Notes: a model not told the origin generated them from the sequence alone. A stretch of DNA of 64,000 bases from Pseudomonas borbori (GCF_900115555.1 NZ_FOWX01000017.1:44090-108089); one strand, 5' to 3'. Counted from the stretch's first letter, positions 10,374 through 19,897 are shown. Numbers and translations are program-made.

Positions 10374-10534
10374 TAACAGGCCGTTGAAAAATGTAGGCGA
10401 GGCAGCCAAGACAAGGCAAAAATGGCCGAGAAAGCGGAGTTTACTGGTGTAAATGAGCATTTTGACTGGGCTCGCACGCGAGGCCATTTTTAACGCCGTA
10501 TTGGCAACGTAGGTAGTTTTTCAACAGCCTGTTA
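10374..10534. mobile_element. MITE-like element, 161 bp, with 18-bp terminal inverted repeats
   Basis: The ends are TAACAGGCCGTTGAAAAA and the reverse complement of TAACAGGCTGTTGAAAAA, with one mismatch in 18. The interior is non-coding, AT-richer than its surroundings and partly self-complementary. It sits in the 352-base divergent gap between nfeD and the YccS gene. The size, the terminal repeats and the lack of coding sequence fit a miniature inverted-repeat element. Elements with this CAGGCTGTTGAAAAA end are familiar in Pseudomonas intergenic DNA, but I cannot name the parent transposon. Confidence 0.7.
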
Positions 10535-10570
10535 GGCTGCTCACTATTGCCGCTGCACAAGGTCGTTCGG

Positions 10571-12748
10571 ATGCCCGCCAGTTCTCTCAGCCACTCCCTG
10601 CGTCGCCTGTGGGCGCTGGATAAATTCAGCTACAGCCTGCGGGTGTTCATCGCCCTCGGCGGCAGCCTGCTGCTGTGCTGGGCGCAGGGCTGGATGCAGG
10701 CGCTGATTCCGCTGTTTCTCGGGGTGATCGCCAGCGCCCTGGCCGAGACCGACGACAGCTGGCAGGGCCGCCTGAGCGCGCTGCTGGTGACCCTCGGCTG
10801 CTTCAGCGCGGCGGCTTATGCGGTGGAATGGCTGTTCCCCTATCCCTGGCTGTTCGTCGCCGCCCTGGCCCTGGCCAGCTTCGCCCTGACCATGCTCGGC
10901 GCCCTCGGCGAGCGCTACGCCACCCTGGGCTCGGCGACCCTGATCCTGGCGATCTACAGCATGATCGGCGTGGAGCAGCGCGGCGGCGTCGCCGGCCTGT
11001 GGCTGGAACCCTTGCTGCTGGTGGCGGGCGCGGCCTGGTACGGGGTGTTGTCGGTGATCTGGCATGCGCTGTTCGCCAACCAGCCGGTGCAGCACAGTCT
11101 GGCCCGGCTGTTCCGCGAGCTGGGCCGCTACCTCAAGCTCAAGGCCGCGCTGTTCGAGCCGCTACGGCAACTCGACGTGGAACAACGGCGGCTGGCCCTG
11201 GCCCAGCAGAACGGCCGGGTGGTGGCGGCGCTGAATGCCGCCAAGGAAATCATCCTGCACCGGGTCGGCAACGACCGACCGGGGAGCACGGTCAGTCGCT
11301 ACCTCAAGCTGTACTTCCTCGCCCAGGACCTCCACGAGCGCGCCAGCTCCTCGCATTACCCCTACAACGAACTGGCCGAGGCGTTCTTCCACAGCGATGT
11401 GCTGTTCCGCTGCCAGCGCCTGCTGCGCCTGCATGGCGAGGCCTGTCAGCGCCTGGCCCAGGCCATCGAACTGCGCCAGCCGTTCGAGTACCGCGAGCAG
11501 TGCAGCCAGGCGCTGGACGACCTGCGGGCCTCATTGCAGCACCTGCACCTGCAGAGCAACCCGGCCTGGCGCCAGCTGCTGCGCTCACTCGGCGCCCTGG
11601 CCGGCAACCTCGCCGCCCTCGACCAACTGCTCGGCCACGCCAGCAACCCCGATGCCCTGGCCGAGCAACAGGACAGCAGCCTGCTGGATCGCGAGCCGCA
11701 CTCGCTGAAGGAGGTCTGGGAACGCCTGCGCCAGCAACTGACCCCGACCTCGCTGCTGTTCCGCCACGCCCTGCGCCTGGCCATCGCCCTGGCTGCCGGC
11801 TATGGCGTGCTGCACTGGATTCACCCGACCCAGGGCTACTGGATCCTGCTGACCACGGTGTTCGTCTGCCAACCGAACTACGGCGCCACCCGCCTCAAGC
11901 TGGTGCAGCGGATCGCCGGCACGGTGCTCGGCCTGCTGCTCGGCTGGGCGCTGTTCGACCTGTTCCCCAGCCCGCTGGTGCAGGCCTTCTTCGCCGTGGC
12001 CGCCGGGGTGGCCTTCTTCGCCACCCGCAGCAGCCGCTACACCCTAGCCACCGCGGCGATTACCCTGCTGGTGCTGTTCTGCTTCAACCAGGTCGGCGAC
12101 GGCTACGGCTTGATCCTGCCACGCCTGGTCGACACCCTGATCGGCAGCCTGATCGCCGGCCTCGCGGTGTTCCTGATCCTGCCGGACTGGCAGGGCCGCC
12201 GGCTCAACCGCATGCTGGCCAACACCCTCAGCTGCAACAGCATCTATCTGCGCCAGATCATCCAGCAGTATGTCAGCGGCAAACGCGACGACCTGGCCTA
12301 CCGCCTGGCCCGGCGCAATGCGCACAACGCCGAAGCCGCACTGTCCACCACCCTCGGTAACATGCTCATGGAGCCCGGGCATTTCCGTAAGGAGGCGGAC
12401 ATCGGCTTGCGCTTCCTGGTGCTGTCGCACACCCTCTTGAGTTATCTCTCGGGTCTGGGCGCGCACCGCGGCGAAATCATCCTCGGCGACCGGCACAGTC
12501 CGCTGCCGGCCAGCGCCGAGCGCCTGGCCGCCAGCCTCGACGAAATCGCCAGGAGCCTGGCCGAAGAACGTGCGGTGGCGATTCAGAGCGATGCCGAAGA
12601 ACAACTGGCCAGCGAACTGGAACAGCGCGCGGATGCGCTGGACGACCGGCAGCGCCTGCTGCAGACCCAGCTGGCGCTGATCTGCAGGCAACTCGGCCCG
12701 TTGCGCACCCTCGCCGCGCACCTGCTCAAGGATCGCAGCAAGCCGTAG
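10571..12748 (+). CDS. yccS: YccS-family integral membrane protein (FUSC-type putative efflux)
   Basis: A 725-residue inner-membrane protein of the YccS/FUSC (fusaric acid/aromatic acid exporter-like) family, with the expected size and layout: a first membrane bundle at about 15-165, a long cytoplasmic helical region at about 170-390, a second membrane bundle at about 400-520 (HPTQGYWILLTTVFVCQPNYG is the family signature), and a C-terminal soluble region. The ATG at 10571 is used; an in-frame TTG eight codons upstream is possible but has no better ribosome site. The function is usually described as a putative transporter; the substrate is unknown. Confidence 0.9.
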   Translation: MPASSLSHSLRRLWALDKFSYSLRVFIALGGSLLLCWAQGWMQALIPLFLGVIASALAETDDSWQGRLSALLVTLGCFSAAAYAVEWLFPYPWLFVAALALASFALTMLGALGERYATLGSATLILAIYSMIGVEQRGGVAGLWLEPLLLVAGAAWYGVLSVIWHALFANQPVQHSLARLFRELGRYLKLKAALFEPLRQLDVEQRRLALAQQNGRVVAALNAAKEIILHRVGNDRPGSTVSRYLKLYFLAQDLHERASSSHYPYNELAEAFFHSDVLFRCQRLLRLHGEACQRLAQAIELRQPFEYREQCSQALDDLRASLQHLHLQSNPAWRQLLRSLGALAGNLAALDQLLGHASNPDALAEQQDSSLLDREPHSLKEVWERLRQQLTPTSLLFRHALRLAIALAAGYGVLHWIHPTQGYWILLTTVFVCQPNYGATRLKLVQRIAGTVLGLLLGWALFDLFPSPLVQAFFAVAAGVAFFATRSSRYTLATAAITLLVLFCFNQVGDGYGLILPRLVDTLIGSLIAGLAVFLILPDWQGRRLNRMLANTLSCNSIYLRQIIQQYVSGKRDDLAYRLARRNAHNAEAALSTTLGNMLMEPGHFRKEADIGLRFLVLSHTLLSYLSGLGAHRGEIILGDRHSPLPASAERLAASLDEIARSLAEERAVAIQSDAEEQLASELEQRADALDDRQRLLQTQLALICRQLGPLRTLAAHLLKDRSKP

Positions 12749-12779
12749 AGGGGGTCTGCTGATAATGCAGAGGAAACGG

Positions 12780-13637
12780 CTAGCGCAGCACCGCGGCCAG
12801 CTCGTGGATCTCGTCCCAATGCTGGCTGACCAGGGCCAGGCTGCCGTCCGCCGCCACCTCATTGTGGCTGCCATTGAGCTTGGCATAGGCGGCCAGGCTG
12901 GTCAGTGCCGGCAGATCGCTGCCGTGGTCGGCCACCTGAATGGCGTGGAACAGGCTCAGGTTGACCAGATCGAGCAGCTCGATCTGCCGCTGGCGCTGCA
13001 GCGTCCAGTTTCCCGCCTCGCGCACTATGTCCACGTAGGCCTCATCCACCGTCCACTTTTTCAGCAGCATCACCCCCAGCGACTTGCCATAGGCCTGGCA
13101 CAGGCTGTGATAACGCGCCGGCGTCGGCACCAGATCGCCGCCCTTGAACGCCGAGAGTACCGCCAGCGAGCCCACCTCGCTGAGCAGGCTGGCGAGCGCC
13201 GCATGATCGGCCGGCACCTGGCCCACCTTGCGCGCGAGAAAGCCGCAGATGCTCGCCTTCAGAATCAGGCGCTGCCAGGCGTCCACGAACAGCAACTTGT
13301 GCCCTGGGCTGTGCAGAACGAACAGGCTCTTGACGCTGTGCAGCATCACCACCCGGTCCACCTGCTGCATGCCGAGCACGCGCAGCACGTCCTGCAGGGT
13401 TTTCGGCGCCAGGCGGGTGCGCAGCAAGGCACTGGAGGCATATTTCATCAGCAAGGCGCTGAGCGCCGGATCCTTGCCGATCAGGCGGACCAGCTGGATC
13501 ATGCTGACCTCGGGTCTGGCCAGCGCCTGGCGAATTTCCAGGGTCAACATCGGCAGACTGGGCAGTTGCTCCTGGTCATTCATCAGTTGCGTGACTACCT
13601 GGCGGTAAATCGAGTAGTCGGACTGTGTCGTCTCCAT
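12780..13637 (-). CDS. HDOD-domain signalling protein
   Basis: A 285-residue protein consisting almost wholly of an HDOD domain (HD-related output domain), recognisable from LPSLPMLTLEIRQALARPEV, LIGKDPALSALLMKYASSA and VLGMQQVDRVVMLHSVKSL. HDOD proteins lack metal phosphohydrolase activity in most cases and act in signalling or regulation. There is no attached receiver or GGDEF domain. Two adjacent ATGs (13640 and 13637) follow GGGAGG; the second has the better spacing and is used here. Confidence 0.87.
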   Translation of the reverse strand: METTQSDYSIYRQVVTQLMNDQEQLPSLPMLTLEIRQALARPEVSMIQLVRLIGKDPALSALLMKYASSALLRTRLAPKTLQDVLRVLGMQQVDRVVMLHSVKSLFVLHSPGHKLLFVDAWQRLILKASICGFLARKVGQVPADHAALASLLSEVGSLAVLSAFKGGDLVPTPARYHSLCQAYGKSLGVMLLKKWTVDEAYVDIVREAGNWTLQRQRQIELLDLVNLSLFHAIQVADHGSDLPALTSLAAYAKLNGSHNEVAADGSLALVSQHWDEIHELAAVLR

Positions 13638-13723
13638 CATGGCCTCCCGCCGCAGATGGAGCGCAGTGTAACCAAGGCCGTGGGCTATTGCGCCAGCTTG
13701 CTTGCAGATTGCCGCACGAAGGG

Positions 13724-13954
13724 TCAGGCGATGCTGGCTTCGCGGGCCTGAGCGCGACGGCGAATGCTCAGATCGAGCTTGAGGCAGATCGCCGCCAGCA
13801 GCATGAAGCCGGCGCCGAGGTTGCCCCGGCTGACTGGCACCCCGGCCAGCGCGCTCAACCAGTCGGCAATCGGCCCCGGGTAGCTGGCCAGCAAGGCGCC
13901 CAGTGGCACCAGCAGAAACAGGAAGAAAAACCCCATCGAGCGCATCATGTTCAT
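13724..13954 (-). CDS. Small membrane protein, 76 residues, function unknown
   Basis: Two predicted membrane segments (about 8-26 FFFLFLLVPLGALLASYPG, and about 45-62 NLGAGFMLLAAICLKLDLSI) joined by a short loop, with a basic C terminus (RRRAQAR). GAGGG lies about 12 bases before the ATG, and further in-frame ATGs follow within five codons. I do not recognise the family. The hydrophobic pattern and the basic tail support a real inner-membrane peptide more than a random frame. Confidence 0.55.
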   Translation of the reverse strand: MNMMRSMGFFFLFLLVPLGALLASYPGPIADWLSALAGVPVSRGNLGAGFMLLAAICLKLDLSIRRRAQAREASIA

Positions 13955-14070
13955 TCTTTCACCCTCACTTTTGCTGGCAACCCATGCACAATGCCGCTTT
14001 CGGCGGCCAGGGCGACACTAGACCTTGGTGCATAGGCCGAGATTCTTCCTGCCGATCCTGCGAGTGACCG

Positions 14071-14559
14071 TTGAACAAAGCCCTGCTCCAGCAACTTATT
14101 CTCGACCAGCTGCGCGGCGACCTGGCACAGGCCCAGCAGGCGGCGTTGACCGCCTATGAGGCGGCCACCCACGAAGAGAATATCGCCGAGAACAAGTACG
14201 ACACCCTGGGCCTGGAGGCCTCCTATCTGGCTGCCGGCCAGGCGCGCCGAGTCGAGGAGATTCGCCAGGCCCTGAGCGCCTGGGAAAAACTCCGGCTGCG
14301 GCCCTTCGATGCACAACTGGGCATTCAGCTCAGCGCTCTGGTGTGGCTGGCCGACGCCGAGGGCGCCGAACAATGCCTGTTCCTCGGCCCCGACGGCGCC
14401 GGCGCCGGCCTGAAGCTGCTGCTGGACGGTCAGCAAGTGCGGGTGATCAGCCCGCGGGCACCGCTCGGACAACGCCTGATCGGCTGCGCCGAAGGCGATC
14501 AGGTGGAGCTGCGCATGGGCAGCAGCATTCAGCGCTTCGAGGTGCTGCGGGTCTGCTGA
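14071..14559 (+). CDS. GreA/GreB-like transcription elongation factor paralogue
   Basis: A 162-residue protein with Gre-factor layout. The N-terminal helical hairpin contains EENIAENKYDTLGLEASYLA, which resembles the acidic tip of GreA (GDLSENAEYDAA) that reaches into the RNA polymerase secondary channel. The C-terminal FKBP-like domain contains ISPRAPLGQRLIGCAEGDQV, matching the ISPxxPLGxALLGKxxGDxV pattern of GreA/GreB. The start is TTG: a stop codon lies two codons upstream in frame and there is no earlier start, so the TTG is the only option that keeps the N-terminal helix. It may modulate pausing or transcript cleavage; its exact role is unknown. Confidence 0.82.
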   Translation: MNKALLQQLILDQLRGDLAQAQQAALTAYEAATHEENIAENKYDTLGLEASYLAAGQARRVEEIRQALSAWEKLRLRPFDAQLGIQLSALVWLADAEGAEQCLFLGPDGAGAGLKLLLDGQQVRVISPRAPLGQRLIGCAEGDQVELRMGSSIQRFEVLRVC

Positions 14560-14569
14560 ACGCCCCTGC

Positions 14570-15334
14570 TCATGGGACTTCCACCTGCCACTGGGCCGCC
14601 AGCCGGGTCAGTTGGCCACGCTCGATCAGTTGCCGAAAACCCTCGTCGAACTCCCCGCGCAGGCGGGCATGGCTGACCTGCGCAGGGAAGGCGAAGTAGC
14701 CGTCCTGGGTATCGACAGAGGGCTCGAGCTGGCTGATCTCATCGCTCAACCCCTGGGCCTGCAGTACCGGCAGGGTGTTGCGCTGATTGCTGGCGAGGAG
14801 TTCGAGACGGCCCAGGCTGAGCATTTTCAGGCCGTTGTCGACGCCCTCCACGGTGACCAGTTCGAGCCGCGCGCGCTCGGCATCGAAACGCGCGCCGTAG
14901 GCCCAGGCCCGCACCACGCCGATGCGCTGGCCGGCCAGTTGGCGGTAATCGCCGGACCAGTGCAACAAGCTGTCGCGGCGGCTATAAAACACGATCCGGT
15001 CGCGATAGAAGGGCGGCCCGACAAACGCGAAACGCGCCTCGCGCGTCGGACTGCGATAGGGGCCGATGAGGATGTCGGCCTGACCCAGTTCGACCATGCG
15101 CTGCGCGCGGGCCCAGGGGTAGAACGCGAAACGCAGGCTATGGCCACGCGGCTCGAGCACCTGGCGCAGGACGTCCGGGCCGAGCCCCCGGTACTCACCC
15201 GCCGCCGTGCGCTCGAAAATCCGCGGGAAATCGCTGCCGACCGCCAGCAACTCGCGCGCCAGGGCCAACGGTGGGAGCAGCAACCCCAGGCCGAGTCCAA
15301 CCACCAACAATCTGCGCAAAAAACCTGAATGCAT
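14570..15334 (-). CDS. Periplasmic solute-binding protein, family 3 type
   Basis: A 254-residue SBP_bac_3-type protein with a clear signal peptide (MHSGFLRRLLVVGLGLGLLL ending ALA-RE). The mature part has the bilobal polar-amino-acid binding pattern: FERTAAGEYRGLGPDVLRQVL, WARAQRMVELGQADILIGPY and FVGPPFYRDRIVFYSR. No permease or ATPase gene is adjacent, so it may be an orphan binding or sensory component. An in-frame extension upstream (to 15577) has no family likeness; the ATG before the signal peptide is chosen. Confidence 0.88.
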   Translation of the reverse strand: MHSGFLRRLLVVGLGLGLLLPPLALARELLAVGSDFPRIFERTAAGEYRGLGPDVLRQVLEPRGHSLRFAFYPWARAQRMVELGQADILIGPYRSPTREARFAFVGPPFYRDRIVFYSRRDSLLHWSGDYRQLAGQRIGVVRAWAYGARFDAERARLELVTVEGVDNGLKMLSLGRLELLASNQRNTLPVLQAQGLSDEISQLEPSVDTQDGYFAFPAQVSHARLRGEFDEGFRQLIERGQLTRLAAQWQVEVP

Positions 15335-15461
15335 GCCGTGACCATCCCGAATCGCTGGAAAACACTGCACCCGATAAGCCCCGAAGCCTGCACCCTGCGG
15401 CCTGTGTTTGTCGATATACGCTAGGCTGTATGGGCTAGCCCAACCTCCAGAGGAGCACGTC

Positions 15462-15695
15462 ATGGAAAGCCCCACCCACGACCTATCGGCCCTGTTCGAA
15501 CAGCTCGGTTTACCGGCCGAGCGGGCCAGCATCGAGCGCTTCATCGCCGAGCACTCGCCCTTGCCGGAAACCTGCAAACTGGCAGACGCGCCCTTCTGGA
15601 GCGCCGCCCAGGCCAGCTTTCTGCGCGAGGAGATCCTCGAAGACGCCGACTGGGCGGAAGTGGTCGATCAGCTCAACCTGCTGTTGCGCGGCTGA
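15462..15695 (+). CDS. DUF2789 family protein
   Basis: A 77-residue acidic cytoplasmic protein matching the DUF2789 pattern (THDLSALFEQLGLPAE, FIAEHSPLP, APFWSAAQASFLREEILEDA, WAEVVDQLN). AGAGGAG lies seven bases before the chosen ATG; a longer in-frame start would place that site inside the gene. Function unknown. Confidence 0.87.
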   Translation: MESPTHDLSALFEQLGLPAERASIERFIAEHSPLPETCKLADAPFWSAAQASFLREEILEDADWAEVVDQLNLLLRG

Positions 15696-15728
15696 CGGCG
15701 CGCGCTGTGCCGCGCGCGGCCAGCGCTC

Positions 15729-16235
15729 TCAGACCGGGCTACGTCCCTGCAGCTCGCGCCAGGTCAGGTAGACGCGCAGGTCGAATTCCAGCTGATGGTA
15801 GTCGGGCAGCATGTATTCGCAGAGTTTGTAGAACGCCTTGTTGTGCTCGGCCTCTTTCAGGTGGGCCAGTTCGTGCACCACGATCATCTGCAGAAACTCC
15901 GGCGCGGCGTCCTTGAACAGGGCGGCGACACGGATTTCCTTCTTCGCCTTGAGCTTGCCGCCCTGCACCCGGGAAATCGCAGTGTGCAGGCCGAGGGCGC
16001 GGTGAGTGAGGTCGAGGCGGTTGTCGAACAGCACCTTGTCGATGGCCGGCGCGTTCTTCAGGTGTTCCTGCTTGAGCGCCTGGATATAGGCGTACAGCGC
16101 CTTGTCGCTTTGCACGCCGTGCTTGCCGCTGTAGCGCCGGGCCAGGTAATCGCCCAGGCGCTCCTCGGCGATCAGTTGGCGGATCTGCTCCTGCAACTGC
16201 AGCGGGTAGCCCTGGAGGAATTTCAGTGGGGTCAT
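15729..16235 (-). CDS. YgjP-like metal-dependent hydrolase (M48/DUF45)
   Basis: A 168-residue protein of the YgjP/DUF45 family. The zinc motif HELAHLKEAEHNKAFY (HExxH plus a downstream His) lies in the C-terminal half, and TAISRVQGGKLKAKKEIRV matches the conserved central part. Family members are minigluzincin-like; some are annotated as UTP pyrophosphatases. The ATG beginning MTPLKFLQG is chosen; an upstream in-frame ATG (16265) is possible, and neither has a good Shine-Dalgarno. Confidence 0.85.
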   Translation of the reverse strand: MTPLKFLQGYPLQLQEQIRQLIAEERLGDYLARRYSGKHGVQSDKALYAYIQALKQEHLKNAPAIDKVLFDNRLDLTHRALGLHTAISRVQGGKLKAKKEIRVAALFKDAAPEFLQMIVVHELAHLKEAEHNKAFYKLCEYMLPDYHQLEFDLRVYLTWRELQGRSPV

Positions 16236-16356
16236 CGGCCAATGCACTAAGGGTTCAGGTTGCACAGTATGCCGCAGCCATGGGCGCAGCCCCTATCGGT
16301 CCGTCAGGCCGCCGCCGCAAAGGCGATACCCGGAGCGCGGATGGGGCACGCCCAAC

Positions 16357-16387
16357 AAAAAGCCCGCTCAACATCAGCGGGCTTTTT
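16357..16387. terminator. Bidirectional terminator after fba
   Basis: AAAAAGCCCGCT and AGCGGGCTTTTTT flank a 7-base loop, giving a strong stem with T runs on both strands. It lies about 20 bases past the fba stop. Confidence 0.9.
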
Positions 16388-16406
16388 TGCTTGCTGCAAC
16401 CTCGGC

Positions 16407-17471
16407 TTAGTTGACCTTGGCGGCCAGCTCACCCTTGGCATAGCGCTGGAACATGGCTTCCAGGGAGATCGGCTTGATCTTCGAGGCGTTGCCCGCGGTG
16501 CCGAAGGCCTCGTAGCGGGCGATGCAGATGTCGCGCATGGCGGTGACGGTGGCGCCGAAGAACTTGCGCGGGTCGAACTCGCTCGGGTTGGTCGCCATCA
16601 GGCGGCGCATGGCGCCGGTGGAGGCCAGGCGCAGGTCGGTGTCGATATTGACCTTGCGCACGCCGTACTTGATGCCTTCGACGATTTCCTCGACCGGCAC
16701 GCCGTAGGTTTCCTTGATGTCGCCGCCGTACTGGTTGATGATCGCCAGCCACTCCTGCGGCACCGAGCTGGAGCCGTGCATCACCAGGTGGGTGTTGGGG
16801 ATGCGCTTGTGGATCTCCTTGATCCGGTCGATGGCGAGGATGTCGCCGGTCGGCGGCTTGGTGAACTTGTAGGCGCCGTGGCTGGTGCCGATGGCGATGG
16901 CCAGGGCGTCGACCTGGGTGCGCTTGACGAAGTCGGCGGCCTCTTCCGGGTCGGTGAGCATCTGGCTGTGATCGAGCACGCCTTCGGCGCCGACGCCGTC
17001 TTCTTCGCCGGCCATGCCGGTTTCCAGACTGCCCAGGCAACCCAGCTCACCTTCCACCGACACGCCGCAGGCGTGGGCGAAGGCCACGGTCTGCTGGGTC
17101 ACGCGCACGTTGTAGTCGTAGTCGGCCGGGGTCTTGCCGTCTTCCAGCAGCGAGCCGTCCATCATCACCGAGCTGAAGCCCAGCTGGATCGAGCGCTGGC
17201 AGACGTCCGGGCTGGTGCCGTGGTCCTGGTGCATGCACACCGGGATGTGCGGGAATTCTTCGATGGCGGCCAGGATCAGGTGGCGCAGGAAGGGCGCGCC
17301 GGCGTATTTGCGCGCACCGGCGGAGGCCTGGACGATCACCGGGGAATCGGTCTTGTCGGCCGCTTCCATGATGGCGCGCATCTGCTCGAGGTTGTTGACG
17401 TTGAAAGCCGGCACGCCGTAACCGAATTCGGCGGCGTGGTCGAGCATCTGGCGCATGCTGATAAGTGCCAT
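16407..17471 (-). CDS. fba: Fructose-bisphosphate aldolase, class II
   Basis: Zinc-dependent cleavage or condensation of fructose 1,6-bisphosphate in glycolysis and gluconeogenesis. The 354-residue product has full length. Features include CMHQDHG (H81, D83, H84 region, catalytic and metal residues), [31 protein letters not shown] and [16 protein letters not shown] lies about 12 bases before the ATG. It lies downstream of tktA, epd and pgk on the same strand, separated from pgk by a REP hairpin that may attenuate or stabilise the transcript. A terminator follows. Confidence 0.97.
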   Translation of the reverse strand: MALISMRQMLDHAAEFGYGVPAFNVNNLEQMRAIMEAADKTDSPVIVQASAGARKYAGAPFLRHLILAAIEEFPHIPVCMHQDHGTSPDVCQRSIQLGFSSVMMDGSLLEDGKTPADYDYNVRVTQQTVAFAHACGVSVEGELGCLGSLETGMAGEEDGVGAEGVLDHSQMLTDPEEAADFVKRTQVDALAIAIGTSHGAYKFTKPPTGDILAIDRIKEIHKRIPNTHLVMHGSSSVPQEWLAIINQYGGDIKETYGVPVEEIVEGIKYGVRKVNIDTDLRLASTGAMRRLMATNPSEFDPRKFFGATVTAMRDICIARYEAFGTAGNASKIKPISLEAMFQRYAKGELAAKVN

Positions 17472-17537
17472 GGTGTTCTTTCTCCCGGAGGAACTCGTTA
17501 ATCGTAGCAGCCCGCCGTGGCGGCGCTGTTGAATATC

Positions 17538-17604
17538 TGTAGGAGCGGGCCATGCCCGCGAAGCTTTTGCGTTGCCCGTTTCGCGGGCATGGCCCGCTCC
17601 TACA
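17538..17604. repeat. REP hairpin, family 1 (TGTAGGAGCGGGCC)
   Basis: Near-perfect 25-base arms, from TGTAGGAGCGGGCCATGCCC to its reverse complement, with a 17-base loop, between pgk and fba. A second copy of the same arms with a shorter loop is at 24616-24669. Confidence 0.9.
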
Positions 17605-17650
17605 TGGATCTGAGCATGGATCTGGGCATAACCCGCCCGCGGCCGGCTTC

Positions 17651-18814
17651 TCAGCCCCTGGCGCGCTGCTCCAGCACTTCCACGGCCGGCAGCACCTTGC
17701 CCTCGACGAACTCGAGGAAGGCGCCGCCGCCGGTGGAAATATAGGAAATCCTGTCGGCCACGGCGTATTTGTCGATGGCCGCCAGGGTGTCGCCACCACC
17801 GGCAATCGAAAACGCCGGGCTGGCGGCGATGGCTTCGGCCAGCACCTTGGTGCCGTTGCCGAACTGCTCGAACTCGAACACGCCGACCGGACCGTTCCAC
17901 AGGATGGTCTTCGACGACTTCAGCAGCTCGGCGAACTGCGCCGCGGTCTGCGGGCCAATGTCGAGGATCATGTCGTCGGCGGCCACATCGGCGACCAGCT
18001 TGACGGTGGCTTCGGCGTCTTCGGCGAAGGCCTTGGCCACCACCACGTCCACCGGCAACGGCACGCTGACCTTGGCCGCGATGGCTTTGGCAGTATCGAC
18101 CAGGTCGGCCTCGTACAGCGACTTGCCGACCGGAAAACCGGCGGCGGCGAGGAAGGTGTTGGCGATGCCGCCGCCGACGATCAGCTGGTCGCAGATCTGG
18201 CTCAGGCTGTTGAGTACATCGAGCTTGGTCGACACCTTGGAGCCGGCGACGATGGCCGCCATCGGCTTGGCCGGATTGCCCAGCGCCTTGCCCAGGGCAT
18301 CCAGCTCGGCCGCCAGCAAGGGGCCGGCGCAAGCGACTTTGGCAAACTTGGCCACGCCATGGGTCGAGCCCTGGGCGCGGTGGGCGGTGCCGAAGGCGTC
18401 CATGACGAACACGTCGCAGAGGGCGGCATATTGCCGGGCCAGTTCGTCGCTGTTTTTCTTCTCGCCCGGGTTGAAACGCACGTTTTCCAGCAGCACCAGT
18501 TGGCCGGGCTGGACCTCGACGCCGTCGAGGTAATCGCGCAGCAGCGGCACTTCACGGCCGAGTGCCTGGCTCAGGTAGTCGGCGACCGGCTTGAGGCTGT
18601 TCTCGGCGGAGAACTCGCCCTCGCTCGGCCGGCCCAGGTGCGAGCAGAGCATGACCGCCGCGCCTTTTTCCAGGGCCAGCTTGATGGTCGGCAGGGATGC
18701 GAGGATGCGCGCGTCGCTCGTCACCACGCCGTCTTTTACCGGCACGTTGAGGTCTTCGCGGATCAACACGCGCTTACCCTGGAGGTCGAGGTCGATCATC
18801 TTCAGAACGGTCAT
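17651..18814 (-). CDS. pgk: Phosphoglycerate kinase
   Basis: Transfers phosphate between 1,3-bisphosphoglycerate and ADP. The 387-residue product is complete. Signatures include [10 protein letters not shown] (about 16-25), [24 protein letters not shown] and the nucleotide loop [12 protein letters not shown] near the C terminus. It starts 12 bases after the epd stop codon, with AAGGAC upstream, so it is co-transcribed with epd. Confidence 0.97.
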   Translation of the reverse strand: MTVLKMIDLDLQGKRVLIREDLNVPVKDGVVTSDARILASLPTIKLALEKGAAVMLCSHLGRPSEGEFSAENSLKPVADYLSQALGREVPLLRDYLDGVEVQPGQLVLLENVRFNPGEKKNSDELARQYAALCDVFVMDAFGTAHRAQGSTHGVAKFAKVACAGPLLAAELDALGKALGNPAKPMAAIVAGSKVSTKLDVLNSLSQICDQLIVGGGIANTFLAAAGFPVGKSLYEADLVDTAKAIAAKVSVPLPVDVVVAKAFAEDAEATVKLVADVAADDMILDIGPQTAAQFAELLKSSKTILWNGPVGVFEFEQFGNGTKVLAEAIAASPAFSIAGGGDTLAAIDKYAVADRISYISTGGGAFLEFVEGKVLPAVEVLEQRARG

Positions 18815-18826
18815 GAAATCAGTCCT

Positions 18827-19885
18827 TTAAGGGGCTGGTTGAATGGAAACAGGCGACACGGCGAGAAAATGCTCGGCCACGTCGAGCATGCGATTGGCAA
18901 AGCCCCACTCGTTGTCGAACCAGGCCAGCAGGTTGACCAGGCGCGGCCCGGAAACCCGGGTCTGGCTGCCATCGACGATGGCCGAGTGCGGATCGTGGTT
19001 GAAATCGCAACTGGCATGGGGCAACTCGGTGTAGGCGAGCAAGCCCTGCAGCGGACCACTTTCGGCGGCCTGACGCAGCACCCGGTTGATTTCAGCGGCG
19101 CTGGTGTCCCGCGTGGTCTGCAGGGTGATGTCCAGGCAGGAGACGTTGACCGTCGGCACCCGTATGGCTTTGGCCTGAATCCGCCCGCTGAGTTCCGGCA
19201 ACAGCCGTTCGATGCCGCGGGCCAGGCCGGTGGACACCGGAATCACCGACTGGAAGGCCGAACGCGTGCGGCGCAGATCCTCGTGGTGGTAGGCGTCGAT
19301 CACCGGCTGATCGTTCATCGCCGAGTGGATGGTGGTGATGGAGACATACTCCAGGCCCACCGCCTCGTTGAGCAACTTGAGCAGCGGCACCCCGCAGTTG
19401 GTGGTGCAGGAGGCGTTGGATACCAGTCGTTCGGCGCCGCTCAGGCAAGCCTGATTGACCCCGTAAACCACGGTGGCATCGATATCCGCCTCGCTGGCCA
19501 TCGGCTGGGAGAACAGCACCCGCGGCGCGCCGGCCGCCAGGAAGCGCTGCGCGTCGGCGCGGGTGTGATAGGCACCGGAACACTCGAGCAACAGGTCGAT
19601 GTCCAGCGCCGCCCAGTCGACGGCTTCGGGTGTCGCCTGGCGCAGCACCCGCACGCAGTCGCCATTGATATGCAGGCAGTCGCCGTCGACCTTCACCTCG
19701 CCGGGAAACCGCCCGTGGGTGGAGTCGAAGCGGGTCAGGTATTCGATGCTGGCCTGGTCGGCCAGATCATTCAGCGCGACTATTTCCAGACGCGCCCCGG
19801 CACCGCGTTCGTGCAGCGCGCGCAACACGCAGCGGCCGATGCGGCCGTAGCCGTTGAGGGCGATTCTGTAGGGGCGATGGGACAT
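18827..19885 (-). CDS. epd: Erythrose-4-phosphate dehydrogenase
   Basis: A GAPDH-family enzyme of 352 residues, assigned to erythrose-4-phosphate dehydrogenase (pyridoxal 5-phosphate route, 4-phosphoerythronate formation) by its place between tktA and pgk and its length. It has the Rossmann start IALNGYGRIGRCVLRAL, the active-site cysteine C160 in SNASCTTNC, and the C-terminal WFDNEWGFANRM. Transketolase upstream produces and consumes erythrose 4-phosphate, so the neighbours make metabolic sense. The start MSHRPYRIALNG is family-like; an in-frame extension upstream runs into a repeat. A glyceraldehyde-3-phosphate dehydrogenase role cannot be excluded from sequence alone. Confidence 0.9.
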   Translation of the reverse strand: MSHRPYRIALNGYGRIGRCVLRALHERGAGARLEIVALNDLADQASIEYLTRFDSTHGRFPGEVKVDGDCLHINGDCVRVLRQATPEAVDWAALDIDLLLECSGAYHTRADAQRFLAAGAPRVLFSQPMASEADIDATVVYGVNQACLSGAERLVSNASCTTNCGVPLLKLLNEAVGLEYVSITTIHSAMNDQPVIDAYHHEDLRRTRSAFQSVIPVSTGLARGIERLLPELSGRIQAKAIRVPTVNVSCLDITLQTTRDTSAAEINRVLRQAAESGPLQGLLAYTELPHASCDFNHDPHSAIVDGSQTRVSGPRLVNLLAWFDNEWGFANRMLDVAEHFLAVSPVSIQPAP

Positions 19886-19897
19886 AGGGACTCGAAC

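Noticed and set aside
14570..15577. Longer start for the periplasmic binding protein
   Set aside because: The extra 81 residues have no signal-peptide character and would bury the clear signal peptide that begins at 15334.
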